A DNA stretch of 64,000 bases from the NCBI RefSeq assembly GCF_000463115.2, contig NZ_AWFX01000049.1, forward strand, positions 62,001 to 126,000. The letters are read 5' to 3'. Positions within the stretch are counted from its first letter, which is position 1. Each line of letters begins with the position of its first letter. The position numbers and the translations under genes were made by a program. The notes beneath the pieces were generated by a model, which did no database searches, had not been told where the DNA came from, and saw only the letters and a list, made by a program, of their open reading frames with translations. The stretch is from Franconibacter helveticus LMG 23732. GTDB lineage: Bacteria; Pseudomonadota; Gammaproteobacteria; Enterobacterales; Enterobacteriaceae. Below, one piece after another: positions 35,593 through 45,251 of the stretch.

Positions 35593-35629
35593 GCTGGCGA
35601 GTGATTTGTCACTTGCCAGCTTTTTTTTG
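35593..35629 (+). terminator. rho-independent terminator of lon
   Basis: GCTGGCGAGTGA pairs with TCACTTGCCAGC around TTTG and is followed by eight T. Confidence 0.95.
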
Positions 35630-35769
35630 TATAGCTAATTTAGATTGCTGACCAGGCGTGCCATCAATAACTGATGTTGTAAGGGCGATGCATGCCTGTT
35701 ATAACTGCTGCGCGGTCGCGCCACGAAGGGATCTGGTGCGATATAAATAATAAAGAGAGGAAGAGAAGA

Positions 35770-36042
35770 GTGAATAAATCTCAACTGATAGACAAAATTG
35801 CCGCAAGCGCTGATATTTCTAAAGCCGCGGCTGGACGTGCGTTAGATGCTTTAATTGTTTCCGTTACTGAATCTCTGCAAGCTGGGGACGAAGTGGCTCT
35901 GGTAGGATTTGGTACTTTTGCTGTTCGTGAACGTGCTGCCCGCACCGGCCGCAACCCGCAAACAGGCAAAGAAATCACTATTGCTGCGGCTAAAGTGCCA
36001 GGCTTTCGCGCCGGTAAAGCACTCAAAGACGCGGTAAACTAA
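35770..36042 (+). CDS. hupB: DNA-binding protein HU-beta
   Basis: HU-beta is one subunit of the histone-like HU dimer that bends and compacts DNA. A GTG start at 35770 ([18 protein letters not shown]) gives exactly 90 residues as in E. coli; the longer upstream frame is not conserved. The DNA-binding arm [24 protein letters not shown] is split by the proline at the family's intercalating NP position. It lies between lon and ppiD in conserved order. Confidence 0.98.
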   Translation: MNKSQLIDKIAASADISKAAAGRALDALIVSVTESLQAGDEVALVGFGTFAVRERAARTGRNPQTGKEITIAAAKVPGFRAGKALKDAVN

Positions 36043-36048
36043 GAAACG

Positions 36049-36073
36049 CTTGCGGACAATCCGTAAGGTTTTC
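36049..36073 (+). terminator. probable terminator of hupB
   Basis: CTTGCGGA and TCCGTAAG pair (one G-T) around CAA, followed by GTTTTC. The stem is short and the T run modest. Confidence 0.6.
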
Positions 36074-36265
36074 GAAAGTAAGGGCGCATCGTCAGATGTG
36101 CCTTTTTTATATGCCCGGAATTTTATGCGGCGCGTGGGCTGACAACCGCCCCGTTTTCTTGTCACAATACGTCTCAGGGCGCAGCGGCAGAGCCGTGTTC
36201 CGAAGGACGCGAGACGTTTCTGTGCAGAGTTTACGAGTCACACTACAGCGGAGTGTTGTTACACC

Positions 36266-38143
36266 ATGATGGACAATTTACGCGCGGCGGCGAATCACGT
36301 CGTGCTCAAAATCATATTGGGACTAATTATCGTCTCGTTCATTCTGACGGGCGTGGGTAATTACCTGATTGGCGGTAACAATAATTATGCCGCAAAAGTT
36401 AACGGCCAGGAGATCAACCGGGCGCAGTTCGAAAACGCGGTCGCAGGCGAGCGCAACCGCATGCAGCAGCAGCTGGGCGATCAATTCTCTGCGCTGGCGG
36501 CGAATGAAAACTACATGAAAAACATGCGCCAGCAAGTACTCCAGCGCATGATCGATGAAACCCTCCTTGATCAGTATGCGAAAAAGCTGGGGCTTGGCAT
36601 CAGCGATGAGCAGGTGAAGCAGGCCATCTTTAAGCAGCCCGCTTTCCAGAGCGACGGCAAATTCGACAACACGCGCTATAACGCTATCGTCAACCAGATG
36701 GGAATGACGGCGGATCAATACGCGCAGGCTCTGCGTAACCAGCTTACGACTCAACAGCTGATTAACGCTGTGGTCGGCACCGATTTTATGCTCAATGGCG
36801 AGACTGACGAGCTGGCGGCGCTGGTTTCCCAGCAGCGCCTGGTACGTGAAGCCACGATTGACGTCAACGCGCTGGCGGCGAAACAGCAGGTTTCCGATGC
36901 GGAAATCAACAACTACTACCAGCAGAACAAAGATCGCTTCGTGGCGCCGGAACAGTTCCGCGTAAGCTACATCAAGCTGGATGCTGCCGCTATGCCGGAG
37001 AACGCGAGCGAGGCGGATATTCAGTCTTATTACGACCAGCATCAGGATGAGTTCACTCAACCGCAGCGCAGCCGCTACAGCGTGATTCAGACCAAAACGG
37101 AAGCTGAAGCTAAAGCGGTGCTGGATGCGCTAAAGCAGGGCGGTGATTTCGCGACGCTGGCGAAAGAAAAGTCGGCTGACATCATCTCTGCCCGCAACGG
37201 CGGCGATATGGGCTGGCTTGAGCCTGCCACTACGCCGGAAGAACTGAAAAACGCCGGTCTCAAAGAAAAAGGCCAGCTTTCCGGCGTCATTAAATCTTCC
37301 GTTGGCTTCCTGGTGGTGCGTCTCGACGACGTGCAGCCAGCGCAGGTCAAACCGCTGGCGGAAGTGCATGATGCCATTGCCGATAAAGTGAAACATGAAA
37401 AAGCGCTGGACGCTTATTTCGCCCTGCAACAGAAAGTGAGCGAGGCGGCCAGCAATGATAATGAATCGCTGGCGGGCGCTGAGCAGGCGGCCGGTGTGAA
37501 AGCTGTGCAAACCGACTGGTTCGGTCGCGATAATCTGCCGCAGGCGCTGGATTTCAAACCGGTTGCAGATGCGATTTTCAGCGGCAACCTGGTTGGCGAG
37601 AACGGCACGCCGGGCAGTAACTCTGACATCATCACCGTGGAAGGCGATCGCGCTTTTGTACTGCGTATTACCGACCACAAAGCGGAAGCAACAAAGCCGC
37701 TGGATGAAGTACGCAACGAGGTTGTGAACGCGGTTAAGCATCAGAAAGCGGAGCAGCAAGCGAAAGCTGACGCAGAGAAACTGCTGAGCGCGCTGAAAGC
37801 AGGCAAAGGCGATGAGGCGCTGAAAGCGGCAGGGTTGAGCTTCGGCGAAGTGAAAACGTTAAGCCGTACCGGACAAGATCCGCTGAGCCAGACCGCCTTT
37901 ACGCTGCCGCTGCCGGCGAAAGACAAGCCAGCCTACGGTATCGGCAACGATATGCAGGGCAATGTAGTTCTGCTTGCGCTGGACGAAGTGCGCAGCGGCA
38001 CGCTGCCGGAAGAACAGAAAAAAGCGATGGTGCAGGGGATCACGCAGAATAACGCGCAGGTCGCTTTTGAAGCGCTGATGAGCAACCTGCGTAAAGACGC
38101 CAAAATTAAAATGGGCGATATCGTGACAGAGCAGCAGCAGTAA
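36266..38143 (+). CDS. ppiD: periplasmic folding chaperone PpiD
   Basis: PpiD is an inner-membrane-anchored periplasmic chaperone near SecYEG that holds newly exported proteins. The 625-residue protein has one N-terminal membrane anchor near residues 14-34 (LKIILGLIIVSFILTGVG). SurA-like chaperone domains flank a parvulin domain at about residues 225-360, with SRYSVIQTKTEAEAKAVL at its start and GDMGWLEP inside it. As in E. coli, the parvulin domain looks degenerate and may lack isomerase activity. The start is ATGATG; either ATG could be used. Confidence 0.97.
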   Translation: MMDNLRAAANHVVLKIILGLIIVSFILTGVGNYLIGGNNNYAAKVNGQEINRAQFENAVAGERNRMQQQLGDQFSALAANENYMKNMRQQVLQRMIDETLLDQYAKKLGLGISDEQVKQAIFKQPAFQSDGKFDNTRYNAIVNQMGMTADQYAQALRNQLTTQQLINAVVGTDFMLNGETDELAALVSQQRLVREATIDVNALAAKQQVSDAEINNYYQQNKDRFVAPEQFRVSYIKLDAAAMPENASEADIQSYYDQHQDEFTQPQRSRYSVIQTKTEAEAKAVLDALKQGGDFATLAKEKSADIISARNGGDMGWLEPATTPEELKNAGLKEKGQLSGVIKSSVGFLVVRLDDVQPAQVKPLAEVHDAIADKVKHEKALDAYFALQQKVSEAASNDNESLAGAEQAAGVKAVQTDWFGRDNLPQALDFKPVADAIFSGNLVGENGTPGSNSDIITVEGDRAFVLRITDHKAEATKPLDEVRNEVVNAVKHQKAEQQAKADAEKLLSALKAGKGDEALKAAGLSFGEVKTLSRTGQDPLSQTAFTLPLPAKDKPAYGIGNDMQGNVVLLALDEVRSGTLPEEQKKAMVQGITQNNAQVAFEALMSNLRKDAKIKMGDIVTEQQQ

Positions 38144-38183
38144 CGAGACATCTCGCACATTTGTGCAATGGATTGCAACCAAC

Positions 38184-38208
38184 AAAGGCCGCTTACGCGG
38201 CCTTTTCC
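38184..38208 (+). terminator. rho-independent terminator of ppiD
   Basis: AAAGGCCGC and GCGGCCTTT form a 9-bp stem with a TTAC loop, then TCC and a later T stretch. Confidence 0.85.
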
Positions 38209-38288
38209 ATTTTTAAGGTTTGCTGTTTGTCTGTTTGTGACGCGCGCAATAAGGTGGCTTTGCTGTCAACAAACAAGGAGAAAACAGC

Positions 38289-38657
38289 ATGAAACGTGGA
38301 ATCAAAGCACTCTGTCTGGCATTGGCTGTAGCAAGTTGCGGCCTTAGCAGCACTTCGCTGGCGGCGCCTTCCGCAGGTAAAGCGCAAATGACGCAAGCCC
38401 GGCCCGACAGTGCTGATAACAAAGCCATGAAGTCCACTGCAAACGCAGCAGAAAGCGAAGAAACGACCGTCAGCATTAACACCGCCACAGTTGATGAACT
38501 GGCGAAAGCGATGAACGGCGTCGGGAAGAAAAAAGCGCAGGCTATTGTCAGCTACCGTGAAGAGCATGGTCCTTTCAAAGCGCTGGACGATCTCAAACAG
38601 GTGCCGGGCATGGGCGATTCACTGGTGGAGCGAAACCTGTCTAACCTCAAACTTTAA
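38289..38657 (+). CDS. ybaV: helix-hairpin-helix protein YbaV (ComEA-like, exported)
   Basis: YbaV is a small exported protein with a tandem helix-hairpin-helix DNA-binding domain like the C-terminus of ComEA. A signal peptide covers about residues 1-26 (ALCLALAVASCGLSSTSLAA). The domain is at about residues 58-122 with SINTATVDELAKAMNGVGKK and DDLKQVPGMGDSLVERN. In competent bacteria ComEA binds incoming DNA in the periplasm; a similar role here is inference. It sits between ppiD and fadM as in E. coli. Confidence 0.93.
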   Translation: MKRGIKALCLALAVASCGLSSTSLAAPSAGKAQMTQARPDSADNKAMKSTANAAESEETTVSINTATVDELAKAMNGVGKKKAQAIVSYREEHGPFKALDDLKQVPGMGDSLVERNLSNLKL

Positions 38658-38700
38658 CGACATCTGTTCTTGCAGAGTTAAAAACTTTTGCCAGACTAAA

Positions 38701-38714
38701 GAGGTCATACCAGT
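38701..38714 (-). promoter_or_regulatory. FadR-type operator upstream of fadM
   Basis: Read on the minus strand, ACTGGTATGACCTC matches the FadR core CTGGTNNGACC. E. coli fadM is a known FadR target, and this site lies about 50 bases before the fadM ATG. The same bases form an 11-bp imperfect hairpin with the following GGTGTGGCCTC. Confidence 0.6.
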
Positions 38715-38761
38715 GGTGTGGCCTCTGTATCCATTAAAACAATGACAAGGGTTTTTGCGCT

Positions 38762-39160
38762 ATGCAGACACAAATTAAAGTGCGGGGTTTTCACCTCGAC
38801 GTTTATCAACACGTTAATAACGCCCGTTATCTGGAATTTCTTGAGGAAGCGCGTTGGGATGGGCTGGAGCATGAAGAGGGCTTCCAGTGGATGACGGCCA
38901 ACAACATCGCTTTTGTGGTCGTGAATATTAATATCAACTATCGCCGTCCCGCTGTACTGGGCGATCGCCTGACCATAACCAGCGAAATGAAGCAGCTTAA
39001 CGGCAAAAGCGGTGTTTTAAGCCAGGTTATAACGCTTGATCCGGAAGGACAGGAAGTCGCTGATGCGTTAATAACCTTTGTCTGCATCGATCTTAAAACG
39101 CAAAAAGCGTTGCCGATTGAAGGCGAACTGCGTGAAAAGCTTAACGCCATGATCGTCTGA
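38762..39160 (+). CDS. fadM: long-chain acyl-CoA thioesterase FadM
   Basis: FadM (YbaW) hydrolyses long-chain acyl-CoA, preferentially the 3,5-tetradecadienoyl-CoA that stalls beta-oxidation of oleate. The 132-residue hot-dog-fold protein begins MQTQIKVRGFHLDVYQHVNN, the family hallmark with its catalytic aspartate. It continues with ARYLEFLEEARWDGLE and NININYRRPAVLGD. The length is that of E. coli FadM, and a FadR-like operator lies upstream. Confidence 0.97.
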   Translation: MQTQIKVRGFHLDVYQHVNNARYLEFLEEARWDGLEHEEGFQWMTANNIAFVVVNININYRRPAVLGDRLTITSEMKQLNGKSGVLSQVITLDPEGQEVADALITFVCIDLKTQKALPIEGELREKLNAMIV

Positions 39161-39310
39161 AGTCACAAAGGCGTTTGTCATGACGGCAAACGCCTCCTGC
39201 CACTCTTCGTTTCTTCTCTCAGGATTTATCCACCCTTGCCGTGTCGCTGTTTTTCGCGAGTCGGGCTTATACTTTTTAATCAATATCCTGTGAAACAGAG
39301 CGGAGGTGTA

Positions 39311-40150
39311 ATGCGGATCCACCATCTTAACTGCGGCTGTATGTGCCCACTTGGCGGCAAACTTTACGACGGGTTTAGTAAGGGGGCGCATGCGCATTTA
39401 ATTTGCCACTGCCTGCTGATAGAAACAGACCAGCATGGCCTTGTGCTGGTTGATACCGGCTTTGGGCTGGAAGATATGGCGGAGCCGTCTCACCGTTTGC
39501 CGTGGTTTTTCCGGGCTATGAATAACATTCAGTACCGCAAAGAGCTGACGGCCGCTTATCAGCTTGCGGCGCTGGGCTTTACGCCAGGCGACGTCCGCCA
39601 CATTGTTCTCACGCATCTCGATTTTGACCATGCGGGGGGCTTAAGTGATTTTCCCAATGCGCAAATCCACTTAATGGAAGCGGAAATCGATACCGCCAGC
39701 GACCGGCATGGCTGGCTGGCGCGGGAACGCTATCGCCCAGGCCAGTGGGGGGCGGTATCAGGCTGGCACGGCTATCAGGCAAAAGGAGAGGCGTGGTTCG
39801 GTTTCGATACGGTCAGAGACTTAAAAGGCCTGCCGCCGGAAATTTTGCTTATTCCACTGCCGGGACATACCCAGGGGCATGCAGGCGTAGCGATCGATAC
39901 CCCGGATGGCTGGCTGCTGCACGGCGGTGATGCATGGTTTTTTCGCGAAGAGATGGCGCCCACGTATCGCTGTACCCCAGGGCTGCGCTTTTACCAGACC
40001 ATGATGCAGACCGACAAAACGGCGCGTTTAAATAACCAGCGCCGTTTAAGAGCGCTGGCTGCGGATACTCATGCTGGCGTCACCTTGTTTTGCAGCCATG
40101 ACGCCAAAGAGTTCGAGCGGTTGAAAGCGGACGAAGCGCGGTTAGCGTAA
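39311..40150 (+). CDS. metallo-beta-lactamase-fold hydrolase (AHL-lactonase-like family)
   Basis: The 279-residue product is a zinc-dependent MBL-fold hydrolase of unknown substrate. The start at 39311 is chosen because a GGAGGTG ribosome binding site lies 2-8 bases before it. The metal motif is HLDFDH at residues 102-107. Further ligands are likely in [24 protein letters not shown] and FCSHDAKEF. This spacing resembles quorum-quenching lactonases of the AiiA/AttM group, but many MBL hydrolases share it. It is absent between fadM and queC in E. coli K-12. Its stop overlaps the convergent queC stop by 9 bases. Confidence 0.85.
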   Translation: MRIHHLNCGCMCPLGGKLYDGFSKGAHAHLICHCLLIETDQHGLVLVDTGFGLEDMAEPSHRLPWFFRAMNNIQYRKELTAAYQLAALGFTPGDVRHIVLTHLDFDHAGGLSDFPNAQIHLMEAEIDTASDRHGWLARERYRPGQWGAVSGWHGYQAKGEAWFGFDTVRDLKGLPPEILLIPLPGHTQGHAGVAIDTPDGWLLHGGDAWFFREEMAPTYRCTPGLRFYQTMMQTDKTARLNNQRRLRALAADTHAGVTLFCSHDAKEFERLKADEARLA

Positions 40151-40837
40151 CCCGGTTTTTTGCCTGAGGGCGGTCATCACAGCCGTTTTATCGTTCAGAT
40201 AACGGTTCAGACCGTTGGCGCGCAGGTTGCAGGCGGCGCAGTCGCCGCAGCCTTCGCCCTTAATGCCGTTGTAACAAGTCAGCGTGTCATGGCGAACCAG
40301 CTCAAGCTTGCCCCAGTAGTCTGCCAGCGCCCAGGTCTCGGCTTTATCCAGCCACATCAGCGGCGTTTCAAAACGGACATCCCGCGCCATGCCAAGGCTT
40401 ACCGCGTGGTTGAGCGCTTTAACGAATTCATCGCGACAGTCCGGGTAGCCGGAAAAGTCGGTCTCGCAAACGCCGGTAATAACCACCTGCGCCTGCACCT
40501 GATAAGCGTAAATGGCCGCCAGCGTCAGGAAAAGAATATTGCGGCCCGGAACAAAAGTGCTGGGAATACCGCTTGCTTGCGGGTCGTAATCCGGCACCGG
40601 GATACTGTCGCGGGTGAGGCTGCTTACCGCCAGTTCATTCAGCAGCGTGACATCCAGCACTTTGTGCGCCCGGGCGCCCAGCCTGACGGCCAGTTCGCGG
40701 GCGATATCAATTTCAGCACGGTGGCGCTGGCCGTAATCAAACGTCACGCAGTGCACTTCGTCATACTGCTGTAGCGCCTGAATCAGGCAGGTGGTGGAGT
40801 CTTGTCCTCCGCTGAAGACAACAACGGCACGTTTCAT
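40142..40837 (-). CDS. queC: 7-cyano-7-deazaguanine synthase QueC
   Basis: QueC converts 7-carboxy-7-deazaguanine to preQ0 with ATP and ammonia, upstream of QueA and Tgt at the other end of the window. Starting at [17 protein letters not shown] gives 231 residues, the E. coli length. The PP-loop SGGQDST is at residues 9-15, and the zinc-binding cysteines lie in [20 protein letters not shown]. An upstream in-frame ATG nine codons earlier is not conserved. Confidence 0.98.
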   Translation of the reverse strand: MKRAVVVFSGGQDSTTCLIQALQQYDEVHCVTFDYGQRHRAEIDIARELAVRLGARAHKVLDVTLLNELAVSSLTRDSIPVPDYDPQASGIPSTFVPGRNILFLTLAAIYAYQVQAQVVITGVCETDFSGYPDCRDEFVKALNHAVSLGMARDVRFETPLMWLDKAETWALADYWGKLELVRHDTLTCYNGIKGEGCGDCAACNLRANGLNRYLNDKTAVMTALRQKTGLR

Positions 40838-40893
40838 AGTCAACCCTGTGGTTCTTAATCGCAAAAACGGTATGGTAGCGCCGTAACGCCACG

Positions 40894-42606
40894 CTAACCA
40901 GCTTCTTCGCCGCTTGCCGGCGGCGGCAGCCAGGCGCGGGTGAAATCAAACCAGCCGCGCGCATTGAGTTCTACACCGTTGATGCCCGGCGGCGCACTTA
41001 TCTGATAACGATAATTAAAGAGCGGGGTAATAACTCCGTCGGACATCAGTTCATAAAACACCGCTTTCAGGGCGGTATTCCGCGTTTCGTCGTCAGGGTA
41101 GCGCTGCACTGAATCCAGCGTGGCGTGCAGATGATGCTGTTGCGAAGGCGTCAGCAGGTGCGGCCAGAGCGCGTCGCAGCGCAGCCACTGCTCCAGCGTA
41201 TACTCTGGCGCTTCGCCAATCAGCCTGTCGCCCATCACAATATCGGCGCTGTCCAGCTCACCGCAACCGTCCCAGTTTTTCGCATCGTGAAAGTGAACCG
41301 TTAGCTCGCAGCCCAGTATCGCCAGCTGTTCGCGTAACTGCTGCGCCATAACATGCAGCTCAACCGGCAGGTGATAAAAAAGCGTCAGCCGCGGCGGCAA
41401 TGTCACCGCTTCTGGCGTCCAGAGTGGCAAAGCCCAGCCCGGCAGCATTTCCCGGCTCGGCGTAATAAGGCCCTCATCCAGCGGCAGCGCCTCAATCATG
41501 CCGCTTTCACGGATCAGGCTAATAAGCCGCCGCGCCTGTGCGGGCGAAAGGCGGCCTCCCTGACGTACGCCGAGATAACAAAACCCGAGGCTGACGCTGT
41601 TGCTGATGGGGCGCAGGTTCGCCAGCTCTTCTTCCTGACCTAGCGCTATCTGAACCGGATGACGGCAACTGGTACCGAGCGCGCGGTCGAAAAGCAAAGG
41701 TGTTATCCAGTACTCCACCGCTTTCAGCAACGGATGTTGAAGATGGTAAAACTCATGGCTCTCAAGCCGTACCAGTTCAGGAGAAAAACCGGTCAGCCGA
41801 AACGGGCCGCAGCCTGTCTGATTACTCTGCGGATGCGCAAGAAAGCTGCAATAGCTGGCGAGACGCCAGGCAAGCCAGTAGTCAGGCCTGAAGAGCGTAA
41901 AGCGCAAACACTGCGCATGCGGCGAATCGACAGCTTTCACGCTGGCGAAAAGCTGGCGCAGCGCCGGAACGGCCAAAAGCTGGTTAAGGCTTGCGAGCAA
42001 CTGGCCTGTTTCTACAGGCTTGCCGTCATGCCAGTGCAGGGTAGGGCGCAGATAAAATCGCCAGATAAGCCCATCGGATGAAATATCCCAGTGATGCGCC
42101 ATGTCGCCTTGTGGGCGCAGGCTTGCGGCATCGAATCGCGTCAGTCCTGCAAAAATCTGGCCCGCCAGATGCTGCTCGGCCCGGCCTGGCAGAAACCCGG
42201 GCGTTAGCGGCTCCAGCGGTCGGTAATAAGGGATACGAAGCGTTGGCGTATCGTTTTGCCACTGCCCGCCCAGGAAAGGCGTCAGCAGATGGCGAAGCTG
42301 TTCCGGCGCCAGTTGCGCGAGCGTTAAGGCGTTATGGTGTTCCCCCTGGTTTAATACCTGTTCCATCATGCTGGCCCGCACGCTTTGCGGCGTGACCAGA
42401 AAGCGCAGGGTGCCTCTTTTTCCCCGGCCCGACTGCGCCTGCCAGCTAAGCCAGCCTGCCGCTTCTAACTGGCGCAAAAGCGAGCGGGTATGGCGTTCGC
42501 TGCAAAAGCAGCGCGCCGCCAGCTCTGCCACGGTGGTTTGCTGAGGGGCGCCTGACGAGGGCTGCCAGAGACGCTGGAACTGATTAAGACGGTTGAGCAG
42601 TCGCAT
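40894..42606 (-). CDS. ybaE: SgrR-like transcriptional regulator with solute-binding domain, YbaE
   Basis: YbaE resembles SgrR: an N-terminal winged-helix domain (about residues 1-110, with [21 protein letters not shown]) fused to a periplasmic-binding-protein-type domain of the oligopeptide family SBP_5. It has no signal peptide, so it should be a cytoplasmic ligand-responsive regulator. The 570 residues are near the E. coli length of about 566. The ligand and targets are unknown. It is divergent from cof. Confidence 0.93.
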   Translation of the reverse strand: MRLLNRLNQFQRLWQPSSGAPQQTTVAELAARCFCSERHTRSLLRQLEAAGWLSWQAQSGRGKRGTLRFLVTPQSVRASMMEQVLNQGEHHNALTLAQLAPEQLRHLLTPFLGGQWQNDTPTLRIPYYRPLEPLTPGFLPGRAEQHLAGQIFAGLTRFDAASLRPQGDMAHHWDISSDGLIWRFYLRPTLHWHDGKPVETGQLLASLNQLLAVPALRQLFASVKAVDSPHAQCLRFTLFRPDYWLAWRLASYCSFLAHPQSNQTGCGPFRLTGFSPELVRLESHEFYHLQHPLLKAVEYWITPLLFDRALGTSCRHPVQIALGQEEELANLRPISNSVSLGFCYLGVRQGGRLSPAQARRLISLIRESGMIEALPLDEGLITPSREMLPGWALPLWTPEAVTLPPRLTLFYHLPVELHVMAQQLREQLAILGCELTVHFHDAKNWDGCGELDSADIVMGDRLIGEAPEYTLEQWLRCDALWPHLLTPSQQHHLHATLDSVQRYPDDETRNTALKAVFYELMSDGVITPLFNYRYQISAPPGINGVELNARGWFDFTRAWLPPPASGEEAG

Positions 42607-42705
42607 ACAAAACCCGGAACTGTTTCTGCAAAGTATTCACTATTAGTTCCGCATATGCCAGGCAATACTTCCCGGCATGCCTTCGGCTTCAGACGGGAGA
42701 TAACC

Positions 42706-43524
42706 ATGGCGAAACTCGCTGCTTTTGATATGGACGGCACCTTGTTAATGCCAGACCACCGGCTGGGCGATAAAACCATTAACGTGCTGCGTCGCCTGCG
42801 CGAGCGGGAAGTGGCGCTGGCTTTCGCGACAGGCCGACACGTCATGGAAATGCGCCCCATCCTCGGTCAATTTTCTCTGGACGCTTTTTTGATAACCGGC
42901 AACGGCACCCGTATCCATACCCTTGAAGGGGAGCTGTTGCACAGCCAGGATCTCTCTCCTGCGGTGGCGGAAACGGTGCTGCACAGCCACTGGGAAACGC
43001 AGGCAAGCACCCATGTGTTTAATGACGATGGCTGGATGACCGATCGCGACATGCCAGAGTTGCTGGTCGCGCATCTTTACAGCGGCTTTCGTTATCAGTT
43101 GGTCGATCTCAGGCGGATCCCGGCGCACCGGGTGACTAAAATCTGCTTTTGCGGCGATCACGACGATCTCTGTCGCCTGCGCGTTCAGCTTAATGAAGCG
43201 CTAGGGAATGAGGCGCATTTATGTTTCTCGGCCACGGATTGTCTGGAAGTGTTGCCGCCCGGGTGCAACAAGGGGGCGGCGCTGACGGTACTAAGCGAGC
43301 ACCTCGGTTACACCCTGGCGGAGTGCATGGCCTTTGGCGATGCCATGAACGACCGTGAAATGCTCTCGCTGGTCGGCCATGGTTTGATTATGGGCAACGC
43401 CATGCCGCAGCTGATTGCCGATTTACCCCATCTGCCGGTCATCGGCCACTGTAGCCGTCAGGCGGTTTCCCACTATTTGACGCATTGGCTGGATACACCG
43501 CACCTTACTTATTCCCCCGAATGA
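42706..43524 (+). CDS. cof: HMP-PP phosphatase Cof (HAD superfamily)
   Basis: Cof is a HAD-family phosphatase acting on the thiamine intermediate hydroxymethylpyrimidine diphosphate and other small phosphates. Starting at [20 protein letters not shown] gives 272 residues, equal to E. coli. The nucleophile motif is DMDGT at residues 8-12. Motif III lysine is in [12 protein letters not shown], and motif IV is [17 protein letters not shown] ribosome binding site lies 6 bases before the ATG; the 17-codon upstream extension is not conserved. Confidence 0.97.
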   Translation: MAKLAAFDMDGTLLMPDHRLGDKTINVLRRLREREVALAFATGRHVMEMRPILGQFSLDAFLITGNGTRIHTLEGELLHSQDLSPAVAETVLHSHWETQASTHVFNDDGWMTDRDMPELLVAHLYSGFRYQLVDLRRIPAHRVTKICFCGDHDDLCRLRVQLNEALGNEAHLCFSATDCLEVLPPGCNKGAALTVLSEHLGYTLAECMAFGDAMNDREMLSLVGHGLIMGNAMPQLIADLPHLPVIGHCSRQAVSHYLTHWLDTPHLTYSPE

Positions 43525-43546
43525 TGAGGCTTTCCAGCAAGCCGGG

Positions 43547-44608
43547 TTAGCCCGGCTTCTTTTCTTCCAGCAGCGTAGCCAGTTTGTGCTGGTACGGCGT
43601 CAGATCGCCGATGTTTTTCGCTACCCACTCCGGCTGATAATAGGTATCGAGATAGCGTTCGCCGCTGTCGCAGAGCAGGGTGACTATCGCGCCCTGACGG
43701 CCTTCGTCGCGCATGCGCGCCGCCAGTTGCAACGCGCCCCACATATTGGTGCCGGTAGATGCGCCCACCTTACGGCCAAGCTGCGTCTCCAGCCACTGCA
43801 TAGTGGCGATGCTTGCCGCATCCGGCACACGCAGCATTTCATCCACGACGTCAGGAATAAACGACGGCTCGACGCGCGGGCGGCCAATCCCTTCTATTTT
43901 ACTGCCGATCCCGCTTCGCAGGGTTTTATCGCGTGAGTGCCAGTAATCCATAAACACCGAATTTTGCGGGTCAACAACCATCAGCTTCGTGCTGTAGCCC
44001 TGGTATCGCAGATAGCGGCCAAGCGTCGCGGAAGTCCCGCCGGTACCGGCGCTCATGACGAGATAATCCGGCACCGGATGCGGCTCATGGCGCATCTGGC
44101 GAAAAATGCTGTCGGCGATATTGTTATTGCCCCGCCAGTCAGTAGCGCGCTCGGCATAGGTAAACTGGTCCATATAATGACCGCCAAGCTCGCGCGCCAG
44201 CGTCTCGGAGGCATCGTAAATTTCACACGCGCTTTCCACGAAGTGGCAGCGGCCGCCGTAAAATTCAATCTGCTCCACTTTGCGCTTCGCCGTACAGGCA
44301 GGCATAACGGCGATAAACGGCAGGCCCAGCAGCCGGGCGAACCAGGCTTCAGAAACGGCGGTAGAACCGGATGAGGCTTCGATAATCGGCGTGCCTTCGT
44401 TGATCCAGCCATTGCTCAGGGCATAAAGAAAAAGCGAGCGGGCAAGACGATGCTTCAGGCTGCCGGTTGGGTGAGTGCTCTCATCTTTCAGATAAAGGTA
44501 AATGCCCGGAAACGCGGGCAGCGGCAGGCGCAGCAGATGCGTGTCTGCGGAACGCTGATTATCGGCATTGATTTCACTGATGGCATGGCGTACCCAGGCG
44601 CGGTTCAT
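43547..44608 (-). CDS. cdsH: PLP-dependent L-cysteine desulfhydrase, CdsH-like
   Basis: The 353-residue protein is a fold-type II PLP enzyme close to Salmonella CdsH, an inducible cysteine desulfhydrase that converts cysteine to pyruvate, ammonia and sulfide. The PLP lysine is in [14 protein letters not shown] near residue 50, the phosphate-binding loop is [14 protein letters not shown] near residue 175 and [13 protein letters not shown] contacts substrate. Annotation as a cysteine synthase would be the usual homology label. It is absent at this place in E. coli K-12. It is divergent from decR, whose product governs cysteine breakdown, which supports the CdsH assignment. The ATG two codons upstream is an alternative start. 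Confidence 0.88.
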   Translation of the reverse strand: MNRAWVRHAISEINADNQRSADTHLLRLPLPAFPGIYLYLKDESTHPTGSLKHRLARSLFLYALSNGWINEGTPIIEASSGSTAVSEAWFARLLGLPFIAVMPACTAKRKVEQIEFYGGRCHFVESACEIYDASETLARELGGHYMDQFTYAERATDWRGNNNIADSIFRQMRHEPHPVPDYLVMSAGTGGTSATLGRYLRYQGYSTKLMVVDPQNSVFMDYWHSRDKTLRSGIGSKIEGIGRPRVEPSFIPDVVDEMLRVPDAASIATMQWLETQLGRKVGASTGTNMWGALQLAARMRDEGRQGAIVTLLCDSGERYLDTYYQPEWVAKNIGDLTPYQHKLATLLEEKKPG

Positions 44609-44656
44609 AAGCATTTCCCGTTTGTCAATTTGTGCTTAGAGTAGCGAAGAGCGCGG

Positions 44657-44678
44657 GGAAAATGGTTGCCAATTTTCC
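44657..44678. promoter_or_regulatory. inverted repeat in cdsH-decR divergent promoter region
   Basis: GGAAAATGG and CCAATTTTCC form a near-perfect inverted repeat around TTG. A second palindrome, GAGAATATTTTTCTC, lies about 20 bases further on. Lrp/AsnC-family regulators such as DecR bind AT-rich palindromes of this kind, so these are candidate DecR operators. Confidence 0.5.
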
Positions 44679-44723
44679 TTAGCCTGGCTTGAATTAGAGA
44701 ATATTTTTCTCCAGGAAAGCCGT

Positions 44724-45191
44724 ATGTTAGATAAAATCGATCGTAAACTGCTTTCATTGTTGCAAAGCGACTGCACCCGCTCTTTGCAGGCGCTGGCAGA
44801 TGCCGTTAATCTCACTACTACTCCCTGCTGGAAACGGCTGCGTCGGCTGGAAGAAGAGGGCTACATTACCGCGAAGGTCGCATTATTGAACCCGGAAAAA
44901 CTGGGGCTCGGCCTGACCGCGTTTATGTTGATTAAGACACAGCACCATAACCGCGAATGGTATAGCCACTTCGTCTCGGTCGTGAGCAGCATGCCGGAAG
45001 TGCTGGGCTTCTGGCGCATGGCGGGGGAGTACGACTACCTGATGCGGGTCCAGGTAGCGGATATGAAACGCTATGACGAATTTTACAAGCGACTGGTAAA
45101 CCAGGTACCCGGTTTTTCTGAGGTCACTTCGAGTTTTGCCATGGAGCAGATAAAATACACCACAGCCCTGTCGGTAGAGGCTAACCTTTAG
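44724..45191 (+). CDS. decR: Lrp/AsnC-family cysteine-responsive regulator DecR (CyuR, YbaO)
   Basis: DecR activates cysteine-degradation genes when cysteine is present. The 155-residue protein has an N-terminal helix-turn-helix ([35 protein letters not shown]) and a C-terminal RAM effector domain with [19 protein letters not shown]. The length is close to E. coli YbaO (152). It lies divergently from cdsH, a likely target. Confidence 0.95.
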   Translation: MLDKIDRKLLSLLQSDCTRSLQALADAVNLTTTPCWKRLRRLEEEGYITAKVALLNPEKLGLGLTAFMLIKTQHHNREWYSHFVSVVSSMPEVLGFWRMAGEYDYLMRVQVADMKRYDEFYKRLVNQVPGFSEVTSSFAMEQIKYTTALSVEANL

Positions 45192-45251
45192 CGGCCACCT
45201 GTACGCCATTCCTGCTTTTATCGTCATTCAAGAGACTCAGGACAAAACGTT

